The notes under the pieces: generated by a model
Told to the model about the DNA's origin: nothing
What the model saw: the letters and a program-made list of their open reading frames with translations, nothing else
The model's database searches: none
Part shown: positions 27,685-35,496 of the stretch, piece after piece
Layout of the letters: the number at the start of each line of letters is the position of its first letter
Position numbering within the stretch: the stretch's first letter is position 1
Translations under genes and position numbers: made by a program
Source: Candidatus Paenibacillus intestinavium
GTDB lineage: Bacteria > Bacillota > Bacilli > Paenibacillales > Paenibacillaceae
NCBI GenBank assembly: GCA_019113605.1
Contig: DXHF01000386.1
Span: 1-48,629, forward strand
Direction of reading: 5' to 3'
DNA length: 48,629 bases

Positions 27685-29445
27685 ATGAGAAAGTATAGAT
27701 ATATGCCATATGGATATAAGCTAATGCTATCCTACTGCTTTTTTATCGTTATTCCAGTGTTATTAATTGGTTATTTCGCTAATTCTCTATATGTGCAATC
27801 GATTAGGGAGCATACTGAGAGCAACGTTAATGGTACATTATCACAGATGAGTGACAATATATCCTACAAGATGGAAGATATAATACGGATTTCAGATCTG
27901 TTTTATTTCGATCATTCACTTGTTAGACATCTTAAAAATTACGAGGAAGGCTGGGTAAGCTACGAAGCGACAACCAAATATTTACTTCCAAAGTTTCAAA
28001 CATTTATCGAAGCTACGAATCAACAAATATGGCTATCAATTTATTTGCAAAATGAAACTATTCCAGAGATATATCGGGATTATAAGGGCGAGGATCCGTT
28101 AATAGTAAGTGAAAGATTGTATGATTTATATCATCTATCAAGAATTATCGATAAGCCGTGGTATGTACAATTTCCGGAGGAGGAGTACGGAATTACAATG
28201 CAATGGCAGCAAATTGAGAGTGATGCGGAGTATGGATACTTGTCCCTTCTTCGCAGAATGGTTGATGTACAGTCTGGAACCAAGCCTCGAGAGATTGGTT
28301 TTTTGAGGCTTAGCGTTTATTTAACTGAATTATTCGAGAGTGTAGATTATGATAAGATTGGCAATGGAGCTACAATTTTCATTACCGACGCAGATGATAA
28401 CATAATGATGGCCTCTGGTGAATCAGAGTATCAATCCGGCGGACAGTGGGATGAAACGTTATTTACGGATTATTTGATTATAGAGCAGTTGATTCCAGGA
28501 CTGGAATGGAATATAACAGCGGTCATACCGAATCAGATATTTAAAGAGAAAATTAGTGAAGTTCGTCTATTAACCTTTGTAATTATATTAATTTTCATTG
28601 TGTTTTATTTTGTGTCGGGAGCCCTTCTTTCGCGATATTTTTCGCGGAAAGTTGGGAAGATTGTGTCCGTACTTGATTCATTTCAAGAGGGGAATTTCCA
28701 TAAACGTATTCATTTCAAAGGATATGATGAATTTAGTCGAATTTCAATTGCTTTGAACGAGATGGGGCAAAATATCGGTGAATTGATCCATAAAGTATAT
28801 GTTGCGGAACTGGATAAGAAGGAATCTGAACTTGATATGCTGCAGGCTCAGATTAATCCCCATTTTCTATATAACACGCTGTCGTCGATTAATCGCTTGG
28901 CGAAATTTGGGGAGCTAGATAAGCTCCAACTTATGGTTATGGATTTGGCAAAGTTCTATCGTTTGTCCTTGAATGAGGGGCGTATTTTCCTCTCAATCAG
29001 TGAAGAGCTGGAACAGGCAAATGCGTATATTAATATTCAGAAAATTAAGTATGAGGATCGTATGGGTACCAGCTTCGATATTGATCCGGAAATTATGAAA
29101 TATCGTACGATTAAACTAATACTGCAGCCCTTTATTGAAAATATATTGGAGCATGCGTGGTGTGCGGACCGAATTCATATTCGAATAGTTGGGATCCGAG
29201 AAGGGGATACCATTCTATTCAAAATTATCGATGATGGCGTCGGTATAAGTACAGAATTGCTTGAGCAGCTTGGGGATATTGATGAAAGCGCAAATGTTGG
29301 CTATGGCATACGCAATGTTAATCAACGGATTAAGCTTTTTTACGGGTCTTCATATGGCGTTACTATTTTTAGTAAAGTAGGCATTGGAACGACAGTCTGT
29401 ATAAGATTCCCAATCGCAGCCCCCAAAGACTCAAAGGGTAAATGA
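27685..29445 (+). CDS. YesM-type sensor histidine kinase (third module)
   Basis: This 586-residue membrane sensor kinase has an N-terminal transmembrane helix (~12-32), a large extracellular region, a second helix (~292-315), HAMP, phospho-acceptor H393 in INPHFLYN and an ATPase domain with IENILEHAW and DDGVGI. It starts two bases after the regulator stop, so translation is coupled. A hairpin at 29486-29526 follows. The signal is unknown; by family it should be an oligosaccharide or its loaded binding protein. Confidence 0.9.
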   Translation: MRKYRYMPYGYKLMLSYCFFIVIPVLLIGYFANSLYVQSIREHTESNVNGTLSQMSDNISYKMEDIIRISDLFYFDHSLVRHLKNYEEGWVSYEATTKYLLPKFQTFIEATNQQIWLSIYLQNETIPEIYRDYKGEDPLIVSERLYDLYHLSRIIDKPWYVQFPEEEYGITMQWQQIESDAEYGYLSLLRRMVDVQSGTKPREIGFLRLSVYLTELFESVDYDKIGNGATIFITDADDNIMMASGESEYQSGGQWDETLFTDYLIIEQLIPGLEWNITAVIPNQIFKEKISEVRLLTFVIILIFIVFYFVSGALLSRYFSRKVGKIVSVLDSFQEGNFHKRIHFKGYDEFSRISIALNEMGQNIGELIHKVYVAELDKKESELDMLQAQINPHFLYNTLSSINRLAKFGELDKLQLMVMDLAKFYRLSLNEGRIFLSISEELEQANAYINIQKIKYEDRMGTSFDIDPEIMKYRTIKLILQPFIENILEHAWCADRIHIRIVGIREGDTILFKIIDDGVGISTELLEQLGDIDESANVGYGIRNVNQRIKLFYGSSYGVTIFSKVGIGTTVCIRFPIAAPKDSKGK

Positions 29446-29485
29446 TGAAACACTCTAATTTGTACATGTCGATATAACGCCACAG

Positions 29486-29530
29486 CAAGGAGTCTACAAC
29501 CTTATCCTAGGGTGGTAGGCTCCTTGTTTA
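29486..29530 (+). terminator. Terminator after the third kinase
   Basis: CAAGGAG (29486-29492) and CTAC (29494-29497) pair with GTAG (29515-29518) and CTCCTTG (29520-29526), with ACC/GGT able to extend the stem. A short TTTA follows. It lies between the kinase and the convergent sirtuin gene and may serve both. Confidence 0.65.
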
Positions 29531-29569
29531 TGATGATGCGCAAGCAGTATTCATGCACATATCTAGAGG

Positions 29570-30301
29570 CTACAAATGCTGTTTAATATATTGAAAGCTT
29601 GTGACAAGATCATCATGGATAACTATATCGAACAGGTAATCTAGCTCAGTAGCTTCGTAGTTAATAATAGCTAGCTTAGGTAGGCTAGCGCGACTAGCGT
29701 AGAACGGCAATTCCTTTACAGGAAATACTTGCAGTGACGAGCCAAGCGTAAGAAATAGATCGCATTGCTCACTTGCCTCATAAGCTTCAGGAAGATGACG
29801 CACGATACCGCCAAATAGGACAACATCAGGCTTTAATATGAAATTATCATGCTCACAACGTGGAATTTGTTCATCCATAACATAACTTAGCTCATAGCTT
29901 CGTTTACATTTTGGACAATGAGCATGATCGATGGAGCCATGAGCTTCGAGAATATGACGGCTGCCAGCTTTACGATGTAATCCATCTACATTTTGCGTAA
30001 CAATCGTAACCTTTTTCCCGAGAGCTTCGAGTTCCGCTAGCATCGTATGCGCGATATTAGGCTCATATTGCTGCATCCGCTCCATTAGAAAAATACTTTT
30101 AAAGTTTATCCAAAAGTCTTTGGGGTGAGTTGCGTAATATCCTTCGGATAGTAAATATTCAACATTATTAACTTGTGAATAGATGCCATTCGGTGAACGA
30201 AAGTCTGGAATTCCACTCGCAGTACTAATGCCAGCACCCGATAGTACAGTAATATAGTTAGCTTTTCTTATTTGTTCAACTAATTGATTAAGCATCGACA
30301 T
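29570..30301 (-). CDS. cobB: Sir2-family NAD-dependent protein deacylase
   Basis: This 243-residue sirtuin removes acyl groups from protein lysines using NAD. Seen are GAGISTASGIPDFRS (~22-36), TQNVDGLH (102-109), catalytic H121 in EAHGS, and the zinc-site C129-P-K-C132. The second zinc pair is incomplete: C149 is followed by E-H-D where the family usually has the fourth cysteine. I start it at ATG 30301, preceded by GGAGATGAGG on the minus strand; an in-frame ATG at 30367 lacks a ribosome site. It follows the BenE-like gene by ~100 bp and could share its transcript. Confidence 0.9.
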   Translation of the reverse strand: MSMLNQLVEQIRKANYITVLSGAGISTASGIPDFRSPNGIYSQVNNVEYLLSEGYYATHPKDFWINFKSIFLMERMQQYEPNIAHTMLAELEALGKKVTIVTQNVDGLHRKAGSRHILEAHGSIDHAHCPKCKRSYELSYVMDEQIPRCEHDNFILKPDVVLFGGIVRHLPEAYEASEQCDLFLTLGSSLQVFPVKELPFYASRASLPKLAIINYEATELDYLFDIVIHDDLVTSFQYIKQHL

Positions 30302-30350
30302 ATCCTCATCTCCATTAAATGAATTATTGACGGAATTGTAGAGCCGCAAA

Positions 30351-30370
30351 CTCGTGACTTTAGTCATGAG
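30351..30370 (-). other. Short inverted repeat between the benE-like gene and cobB
   Basis: CTCGTGACT (30351-30359) and AGTCATGAG (30362-30370) are inverted with one mismatch, G-T tolerant on one strand. No T-run follows. It may be a small intercistronic hairpin; weak evidence. Confidence 0.3.
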
Positions 30371-30403
30371 AGGTTCAATAACAACTACTTAGATATTGCT
30401 CAA

Positions 30404-31573
30404 TTACTGCTCATTACGTTGTTTAGATTTTCGTTCACGCAATGCTACACTTAATACGGTACCTACAATTAATGACCACAATGCAGCAGAAATACCAAAG
30501 AAAGATATGTTAGCTGCAGAAATAATAAAGGCAAATACGACGGGAAAGCTATTTTTTGTATCTGCAAATGATGAACTCATACTATTAAGAAAGACACCTA
30601 ACAATGAAAAACCAATAATAGTTGCAATAAAGTATTGCGGAAGTGATGTAATATACGGAACTAGTTTCCAAGCGAAAACACCGAAAATAATGCAAAGCAC
30701 ACTGGAAACAACACCTGCACGATAACGCTGCTTATGTTCGCCGCTTTCCTCGCTACTACAAACGGTGGTCATCATTCCACCTGTATTAATGGAATGACTG
30801 ATGAAAAAGCTGCCTAATGCAGAAGCGATGCCTGAATAAGAAATTATTCGATTAATTGGTGGCTGATAACCTTGCTTAGTTAATGAGGCTAATGATACTG
30901 CTAGATCATTGCTTAATATGAGCACTGCAATTGGAATAGCTATTGAAATTAATCCCTGCCATGTAAATTCAGGTGTTACCCAAAGAGGGAATTCGTATGC
31001 AATTGGTGTTACTTGTGGAAATGTATAAGTAAATAACAATCCGATTAGACCAAATACAATAACACCAATAATAGGTGGAACAGCTTTGAAAATTCTAGGT
31101 GCTACAAAATATCCGATCAGGGCAAGTAAACCGACAAGTGGGTTTGCTTTGAATGAAGGGATAAGTTCTAATATATATTGCATAATGATACCTGCAAGCA
31201 TAGCATCAATAATTGATCGTGGAATATGTTTGAATAGAACATTGAATATACCTGTGAATCCAAGCACTGCAATAATGAGTCCCGACATTAAGAAGCTTGC
31301 CGTAAGCTGGGGTAATGTTAATTGTATAGAGACGGTACTTAAAAATGCGACAGTGGTAATGGAATGTGCTCCAGCAATCGGTAGTTTGTATCGCAAAGCA
31401 AGAATTAAGTTGAATAATCCTGCTACTGCATACGCCACAAATAACCAAGAAAGTAACTCCTGTCCATTGAAACTGAGATGATTAGCGCTGTGAATCGTTA
31501 ATATTGCTCCGCCTGTACACGCCATTAATGCGGAACTCATGCCTGTTGCTACTTGTTGTTGATTTACGATCAT
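30404..31573 (-). CDS. BenE-family (benzoate/H+ symporter type) membrane transporter
   Basis: This 389-residue protein with about eleven to twelve membrane helices matches the BenE family, whose founding member imports benzoate with protons. Family-like stretches are the N-terminal GMSSALMACTGGAILTI, the PIAGAHSITTVAFLST motif, PRSIIDAMLAGI and the C-terminal FVFAFIISAANISFFGI. AAGGAG lies 11 bases before ATG 31573. No aromatic-catabolism genes are near, so a benzoate substrate should not be assumed. The sirtuin gene lies downstream on the same strand. Confidence 0.82.
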   Translation of the reverse strand: MIVNQQQVATGMSSALMACTGGAILTIHSANHLSFNGQELLSWLFVAYAVAGLFNLILALRYKLPIAGAHSITTVAFLSTVSIQLTLPQLTASFLMSGLIIAVLGFTGIFNVLFKHIPRSIIDAMLAGIIMQYILELIPSFKANPLVGLLALIGYFVAPRIFKAVPPIIGVIVFGLIGLLFTYTFPQVTPIAYEFPLWVTPEFTWQGLISIAIPIAVLILSNDLAVSLASLTKQGYQPPINRIISYSGIASALGSFFISHSINTGGMMTTVCSSEESGEHKQRYRAGVVSSVLCIIFGVFAWKLVPYITSLPQYFIATIIGFSLLGVFLNSMSSSFADTKNSFPVVFAFIISAANISFFGISAALWSLIVGTVLSVALRERKSKQRNEQ

Positions 31574-32003
31574 GCTTGCTCGAACTCCTTAATATTGTAT
31601 TACGTAATTGCTACTTATACAGTATAGCAAAATATTCAGTATGAATTTGTGAATAAGATGAGAAGTATACTCTTTTAGCTTAGACATCATAAGGTTATAT
31701 CGAATTAATTCTATTTAACGCTAATTAATTATCTTTAACTCAGTGTAATTTTGTGTAATTATTTCCCTACAATAAGCTCTAGATGATTTCCGTTTTTTGT
31801 TTATTTGGTCACTTCAATTTCAAAACTGTTATGTAGTTATTTCTGTTTTATTGCTTAATGTAATTGCATCTTGAGTAATATGAATGTTTATTCTAAAATA
31901 TAAATAAATACATAAATTTCAATCGAATTGCGACAAAGCATGTCCCATTTTCCTAATATCAGGGGAATGGGCCTTTTTATTTTAATTTAAGGGAGATGAA
32001 GGT
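31574..32003. other. Divergent AT-rich intergenic region
   Basis: About 430 bp separate the minus-strand transporter from the plus-strand nuclease-like gene. The stretch is very AT-rich and should hold both promoters. A TATACT lies in the transporter direction near 31620 without a convincing -35. The only firm structure is the terminator-like hairpin at 31944-31978. I see no further gene. Confidence 0.5.
31944..31978 (+). terminator. Leader terminator/attenuator upstream of the nuclease-like gene
   Basis: CCCATTTTCC (31944-31953) pairs with GGGGAATGGG (31962-31971), two G-T pairs, then CC and TTTTT. It ends ~25 bp before ATG 32004 and no plus-strand gene lies upstream for 2.5 kb, so it probably acts in this gene's own leader. 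Confidence 0.6.
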
Positions 32004-32684
32004 ATGGGTTTTGCTGAAGTGCATGAGGAGTGGTTGAAGGTTCATCTGAAGCAACGAACAGGAGAACGAAAGGATCGTTTGCAACGAGGTCATAGCTATG
32101 GAGAAATATTATTTCTTGAAAAAGTGTGGTGGCCGCTAGTAGGCAACTTCAAGGATCTGCATCCTGAATATGAAATTGCAGACTGGAGAGGAATGAAGTT
32201 TTTTGTGGATTTGATGTTATGCGTGGGAGATGCTCGTATTGCATTTGAAATTAAAGGGTATGGTCCACATGTTGAACAAGCAGATCGTACAAAGTATAGA
32301 AGGGAGTTAAATCGCGAATTGTTTCTACAGGCGGTAGGCGTGAAAGTGATATCGATAGCAGTGGACGAGCTTGAAAGTAATGCTGAATTAGTTAAAAGCT
32401 TTGTGAAGATGATCGTGTTTCCATATTTGGGGAAGAGGGAACTTGGACTTGGTGTGGGAGTTAATAGGGTGGAGAATGAAATAATACGACTCGCATTAGT
32501 AAATGGAAAGGTAATAAGACCAGTGGATGTAGTTAAGCATTTGGAGATCAATGAAAAGACAGCTATTAAGTACTTAAGTCAACTAAGTGAAAAGGGACAT
32601 TTCCATGCCGTTGTATCAGGCAGAACGAAAAGAATAAATAAATACGAGTATGTAGGCTCAATGTTCGACACTCAAATGAGATGA
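32004..32684 (+). CDS. PD-(D/E)XK nuclease-like protein with C-terminal helix-turn-helix
   Basis: This 226-residue soluble protein is not one I can name. Residues ~25-140 look like a PD-(D/E)XK fold: E34 in a helix, then D69 in FFVDL, a turn, and E82-I-K84 in FEIKGYG, followed by a helix with QADRTKYRRE and a strand VKVISI. That order of acidic residues and lysine is the nuclease active-site pattern. Residues ~152-215 read as a winged helix, with INEKTAIKYLSQL as recognition helix and RINKYEYV as wing. It could be a DNA-targeting nuclease or a regulator using an inactive nuclease fold. The start has GGGAGATGAAGG upstream. A leader terminator precedes it and tandem repeats follow. Confidence 0.6.
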   Translation: MGFAEVHEEWLKVHLKQRTGERKDRLQRGHSYGEILFLEKVWWPLVGNFKDLHPEYEIADWRGMKFFVDLMLCVGDARIAFEIKGYGPHVEQADRTKYRRELNRELFLQAVGVKVISIAVDELESNAELVKSFVKMIVFPYLGKRELGLGVGVNRVENEIIRLALVNGKVIRPVDVVKHLEINEKTAIKYLSQLSEKGHFHAVVSGRTKRINKYEYVGSMFDTQMR

Positions 32685-32690
32685 GGGGCC

Positions 32691-32945
32691 AAAAAGCACC
32701 CAAACCGCACCATAGACAGTAAAAATGGAGTCTATGCGGCGAAAAAGCACCCAAAGCGCACCATAGACAGTAAAAATGGAGTCCATGCGGCGAAAAAGCA
32801 CCCAAACCTCTCGATAGACAGTAAAAATGGAGTCCATGTGACGAAAAAGCACCCAAAGCGCACCATAGACAGTAAAAACGGAGTCCATGCGACGAAAAAG
32901 CACCTAAACCTCTCGATAGACAGTAAAAATGGAGTTCATGCGACG
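32691..32945. repeat. Five tandem 51-nt repeats (minisatellite)
   Basis: Units start at 32691, 32742, 32793, 32844 and 32895, each exactly 51 nt, beginning AAAAAGCACC and containing ATAGACAGTAAAAA then GGAGT and CATG. Part of a sixth follows (32946-). Units come in two types differing after the CACC(C/T)AAA core: GCACC (units 1, 2, 4) and CTCTCG (units 3, 5). Each unit can form a small hairpin CATAGAC/GTCCATG. The length is a multiple of three, so spurious repetitive minus-strand ORFs arise. There are no unique spacers. Confidence 0.9.
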
Positions 32946-32959
32946 AAAAAGTCCATAAA

Positions 32960-33005
32960 ATAAAGGCGAATTCTCAATCACCATAGACTGAGAATTCGCC
33001 TTTAT
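32960..33005. terminator. Perfect 17-bp hairpin between convergent genes
   Basis: ATAAAGGCGAATTCTCA (32960-32976) is exactly inverted at 32989-33005 with a 12-nt loop. A-rich and T-rich flanks within the stem suit bidirectional termination of the nuclease-like gene and ndh. The loop contains CCATAGAC, also present in the adjacent repeat units. Confidence 0.8.
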
Positions 33006-33097
33006 CTGTTTAACTGTATTTCACAAATTGAAGCTCACGGTGTTTAATGTAATGGCTTCATGATGATTAAGACAGTCTCCATTGCATTATATAACTA

Positions 33098-34288
33098 CTA
33101 CAGCTTAGTATGAACTGCTGTACGTAGAGAATGAATGTGAGACAGGTAACGAATGTTACTTGCTTCTTTCATCAATGTTGCAGAAATACCTTTAAGTGCA
33201 GTGTTACTAGCTCCTACAGTTGCAACCGCGTCTTTACGACCAAGAGAAGCAAGTGTACCAGAGTTAACTGGGTGGAATTCATCCATAGCTTTACCATTGA
33301 AGTAAGCATAAAGATTGAAGCCTACCAACTCACCCATTTGCCATGCGTTTTGTGCAGTTGGAGCATGAGGGCGTCCGCCGTCAGCAGGGAAAGCAAGTGC
33401 AGAGTCACCAACTACGAATACATCAGCATGTGATTTGGATTGTAGGAACTCATTAACAGCAGCTTTACCGCGATCACATTCAAGACCAGAATCAGCAACT
33501 ACTGGAAGAGCAGCTACGCCACCAGTCCATACAAATGTGTTAGCTTCAATTGTATCGCCAGTTTTAAGCTCAATTTTGTTACCAACAACGCCAGTAACAG
33601 GAACGCCAGTGATGAACTCTACACCACGAGCAGCTAAGCTTTCTGTCGCGCGCTCAATCAAATGATCTGGAAGAACAGGAAGAATCTTCGGTCCAGCTTC
33701 AATCAACTTAATTTTTAGATCTTTAGCGCTTAAGCCGTAATGTTTCGCGATTTTAGGGAAGTTATCCGCAATTTCACCAACAAGCTCAACACCTGTAAGA
33801 CCGCCGCCACCAATAACGATTGTAGCATCAGCTTCGTTTTTAGTTTTAGCATAAGCTTTAATACGGTCTTCGATATGTTTGTAAATTTGGTTAGCATCAT
33901 TAACTGATTTCAGAACCATACTGTTTTCTTCAAGACCAGGAATTCCGAAGTAACCAGTTTGGCTACCAAGACTTACAACTAGAGCATCGTAAGAAAGAGT
34001 AGTACCGTCCGCAAGTTTAATTTCTTTGTTTTCAACAGAGAAAGATTCAACTTTAGAGATTTTTAGATTAATATCAAGACCTTCAAAAATTTTCTTTAAA
34101 GGAATGGCAATAGCCTCTTCATTTAAAGTACCGCCAGCTAGGCGATGTAGTTCCGTAATAATTTGATGTGTTGCGAATTGGTTGATTACTGTTACTTTTG
34201 CTTGACTTTTGTCCATGTATTTACGAACAGTTTGAGCAGTAAGTACGCCACCGTAACCTGCACCCAAAATGACAATGTGTTTAGACAT
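33098..34288 (-). CDS. ndh: Type II NADH dehydrogenase
   Basis: This 396-residue flavoprotein oxidises NADH and reduces menaquinone at the membrane without proton pumping. It shows the N-terminal FAD-binding VILGAGYGGV, the second dinucleotide motif VIGGGGLTGVELVGE (NADH), TFVWTGGVAALP and the FAD-contacting VFVVGDSALAF. Length is normal. The start is ATG 34288 with GGAGGA just before it; an upstream in-frame ATG at 34306 has no ribosome site. The DUF1641 gene precedes it by 42 bp, the same order as Bacillus subtilis yjlC-ndh. A Rex-like operator lies before that gene, so the pair is likely controlled by the NADH/NAD ratio. Confidence 0.92.
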   Translation of the reverse strand: MSKHIVILGAGYGGVLTAQTVRKYMDKSQAKVTVINQFATHQIITELHRLAGGTLNEEAIAIPLKKIFEGLDINLKISKVESFSVENKEIKLADGTTLSYDALVVSLGSQTGYFGIPGLEENSMVLKSVNDANQIYKHIEDRIKAYAKTKNEADATIVIGGGGLTGVELVGEIADNFPKIAKHYGLSAKDLKIKLIEAGPKILPVLPDHLIERATESLAARGVEFITGVPVTGVVGNKIELKTGDTIEANTFVWTGGVAALPVVADSGLECDRGKAAVNEFLQSKSHADVFVVGDSALAFPADGGRPHAPTAQNAWQMGELVGFNLYAYFNGKAMDEFHPVNSGTLASLGRKDAVATVGASNTALKGISATLMKEASNIRYLSHIHSLRTAVHTKL

Positions 34289-34330
34289 AGCTAGTCCTCC
34301 GTCCATTACTTTAGATTGATTCGATTATTT

Positions 34331-34756
34331 TTATTTGGAACGTTCGTTGCTCACTTCAAGGTATGCATTAATAAAACGGAACATTTTTTGTGCTTGAGGG
34401 TCTTTAAGCATTTTCATAAGTCCGAAAATACCGATAACTTCTTGACTTGTTGCAGCACGATCTTTAGCTTCAATTGCATTGATTGCCATTGATCTTGCAC
34501 CTTCAATAACTGGACCAACAATTTCTGTAGTCGCGCTTATGATGTCATTTTTGAAAACTTCATCAGTAGCTAAAGTTTTCGTAACATCGTAAGACTTTGT
34601 TAAGCAACTTACTAATTCGGTTAACTTTGGCAATTGTTCTACTAAAGTAGAAAGTGATGCTTGTACTTCCGGCTGCAACAATTGCTCAAGTAGAGCTTGC
34701 TGCTGTTGACTCGGAGTTACCGCTTCAGATTGCGCTTGTGTGTTTGATTCTGACAT
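34331..34756 (-). CDS. yjlC: DUF1641-family protein, YjlC-like
   Basis: This 141-residue protein has a DUF1641 core (LVEQLPKLTELV near the middle, EVIGIFGLMKMLKDP and FRFINAYLEV at the end) after a Q/S/E-rich N-terminal tail. The biochemical role of the family is unknown, but it is repeatedly found beside ndh and other quinone-linked flavoproteins, and here it leads the yjlC-ndh operon. I start it at ATG 34756, after AAAGGAG on the minus strand, rather than the in-frame ATG at 34807, which has no ribosome site. Confidence 0.85.
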   Translation of the reverse strand: MSESNTQAQSEAVTPSQQQQALLEQLLQPEVQASLSTLVEQLPKLTELVSCLTKSYDVTKTLATDEVFKNDIISATTEIVGPVIEGARSMAINAIEAKDRAATSQEVIGIFGLMKMLKDPQAQKMFRFINAYLEVSNERSK

Positions 34757-34833
34757 ATCCAGGTCTCCTTTGAATAGAACTACTTTTGACCGATTAATGA
34801 TCGGCATGAAGCGATTCCAGATTTCTTGTTTTA

Positions 34834-34878
34834 ATTATACTACGTGCTTGGATGAAAATATTGTGATAAATTTCACCT
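34834..34878 (-). promoter_or_regulatory. yjlC-ndh promoter with candidate Rex operator
   Basis: On the minus strand a TATAAT (34834-34839) lies about 80 bp before the yjlC start. TTGTGATAAATTTCACCT (34861-34878, plus orientation) matches the Rex site TTGTGA-N6-TCACAA except for the last two bases and covers the expected -35. In B. subtilis the yjlC-ndh operon is repressed by Rex until NADH rises. The site is inferred from sequence only. Confidence 0.65.
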
Positions 34879-35496
34879 AACTCGAAAGTACGTGACATGA
34901 CTGCTATTTATAAGCAATCTAACAGATTCTAACTTTGCTCACACGAAATTAGCAAATGCTAAATTGCAATTGCCTATGACGAAAAATGAGTGAAAATAGA
35001 ATCGAAATCCAAAAGGGCTTAAGTTGTTATTTATATTATAGCCTAATATTATGAAATCGTCTCTATACTTACACAATATTTCTCGTTATTACTTGTAATT
35101 CAAAGAACTGTTCCAAAATCATCAACAATTGAATAATCACTTCTTAATTAGGAAAGGAGATGACTTTTGGCACATCCTATGTGATAAGAAGGTCATTATT
35201 GAAATGAAAGTGTCCTGAAGTCCACGATAGTATATGCAAAATCATTACAAATTATTAACAATAAGAGTGTAAAAAGTCGCAGTTAATCAATAAATGACTA
35301 TCTATATTAATAAATTATGTGGTAAAATGTAGCAAATGAGGCTGAAAAATTAAATTCCCTTCGTTATACGTTTGTCCATTTTCATACAATGTTCATAATG
35401 ATAAACTTAGAATATGGTATGAAAACTCTTGTAGACAATGGCTGTAGCGATTGTTGTACGGGGCAAAATTTAATACGGAGGGGGCTGTTCTTTACT
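34879..35496. other. Long AT-rich region before the beta-helix gene
   Basis: About 620 bp lie between the Rex-like site and the secreted beta-helix protein. A nested hairpin ATGACTTTT...CACAT-cct-ATGTG...AGGTCAT spans 35160-35196 and follows AAAGGAG; a 15-codon ORF from ATG 35160 overlaps it but is too weak to call. I looked for a GEMM (c-di-GMP) riboswitch and saw none. No confident promoter is recognised. CGGAGGGGG (35477-35485) precedes the gene start. Confidence 0.45.

Noticed and set aside
31086-31481. 131-residue plus-strand ORF
   Set aside because: It is antisense to the BenE-family gene, whose membrane protein sequence is clear.
32566-32903. Two overlapping minus-strand ORFs with 17-residue repeats
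   Set aside because: They exist only because the 51-nt tandem unit is a multiple of three and lacks stops. There is no ribosome site or protein family.
32691-32945. CRISPR array
   Set aside because: The units are contiguous 51-mers with no unique spacers, and no cas genes are present.
35389-35496. N-terminal extension of the beta-helix protein
   Set aside because: It would place 36 residues ahead of a normal signal peptide, while ATG 35497 has a strong ribosome site.
34879-35496. c-di-GMP riboswitch before the exopolysaccharide region
   Set aside because: The characteristic GEMM core sequences were looked for by eye and not found.
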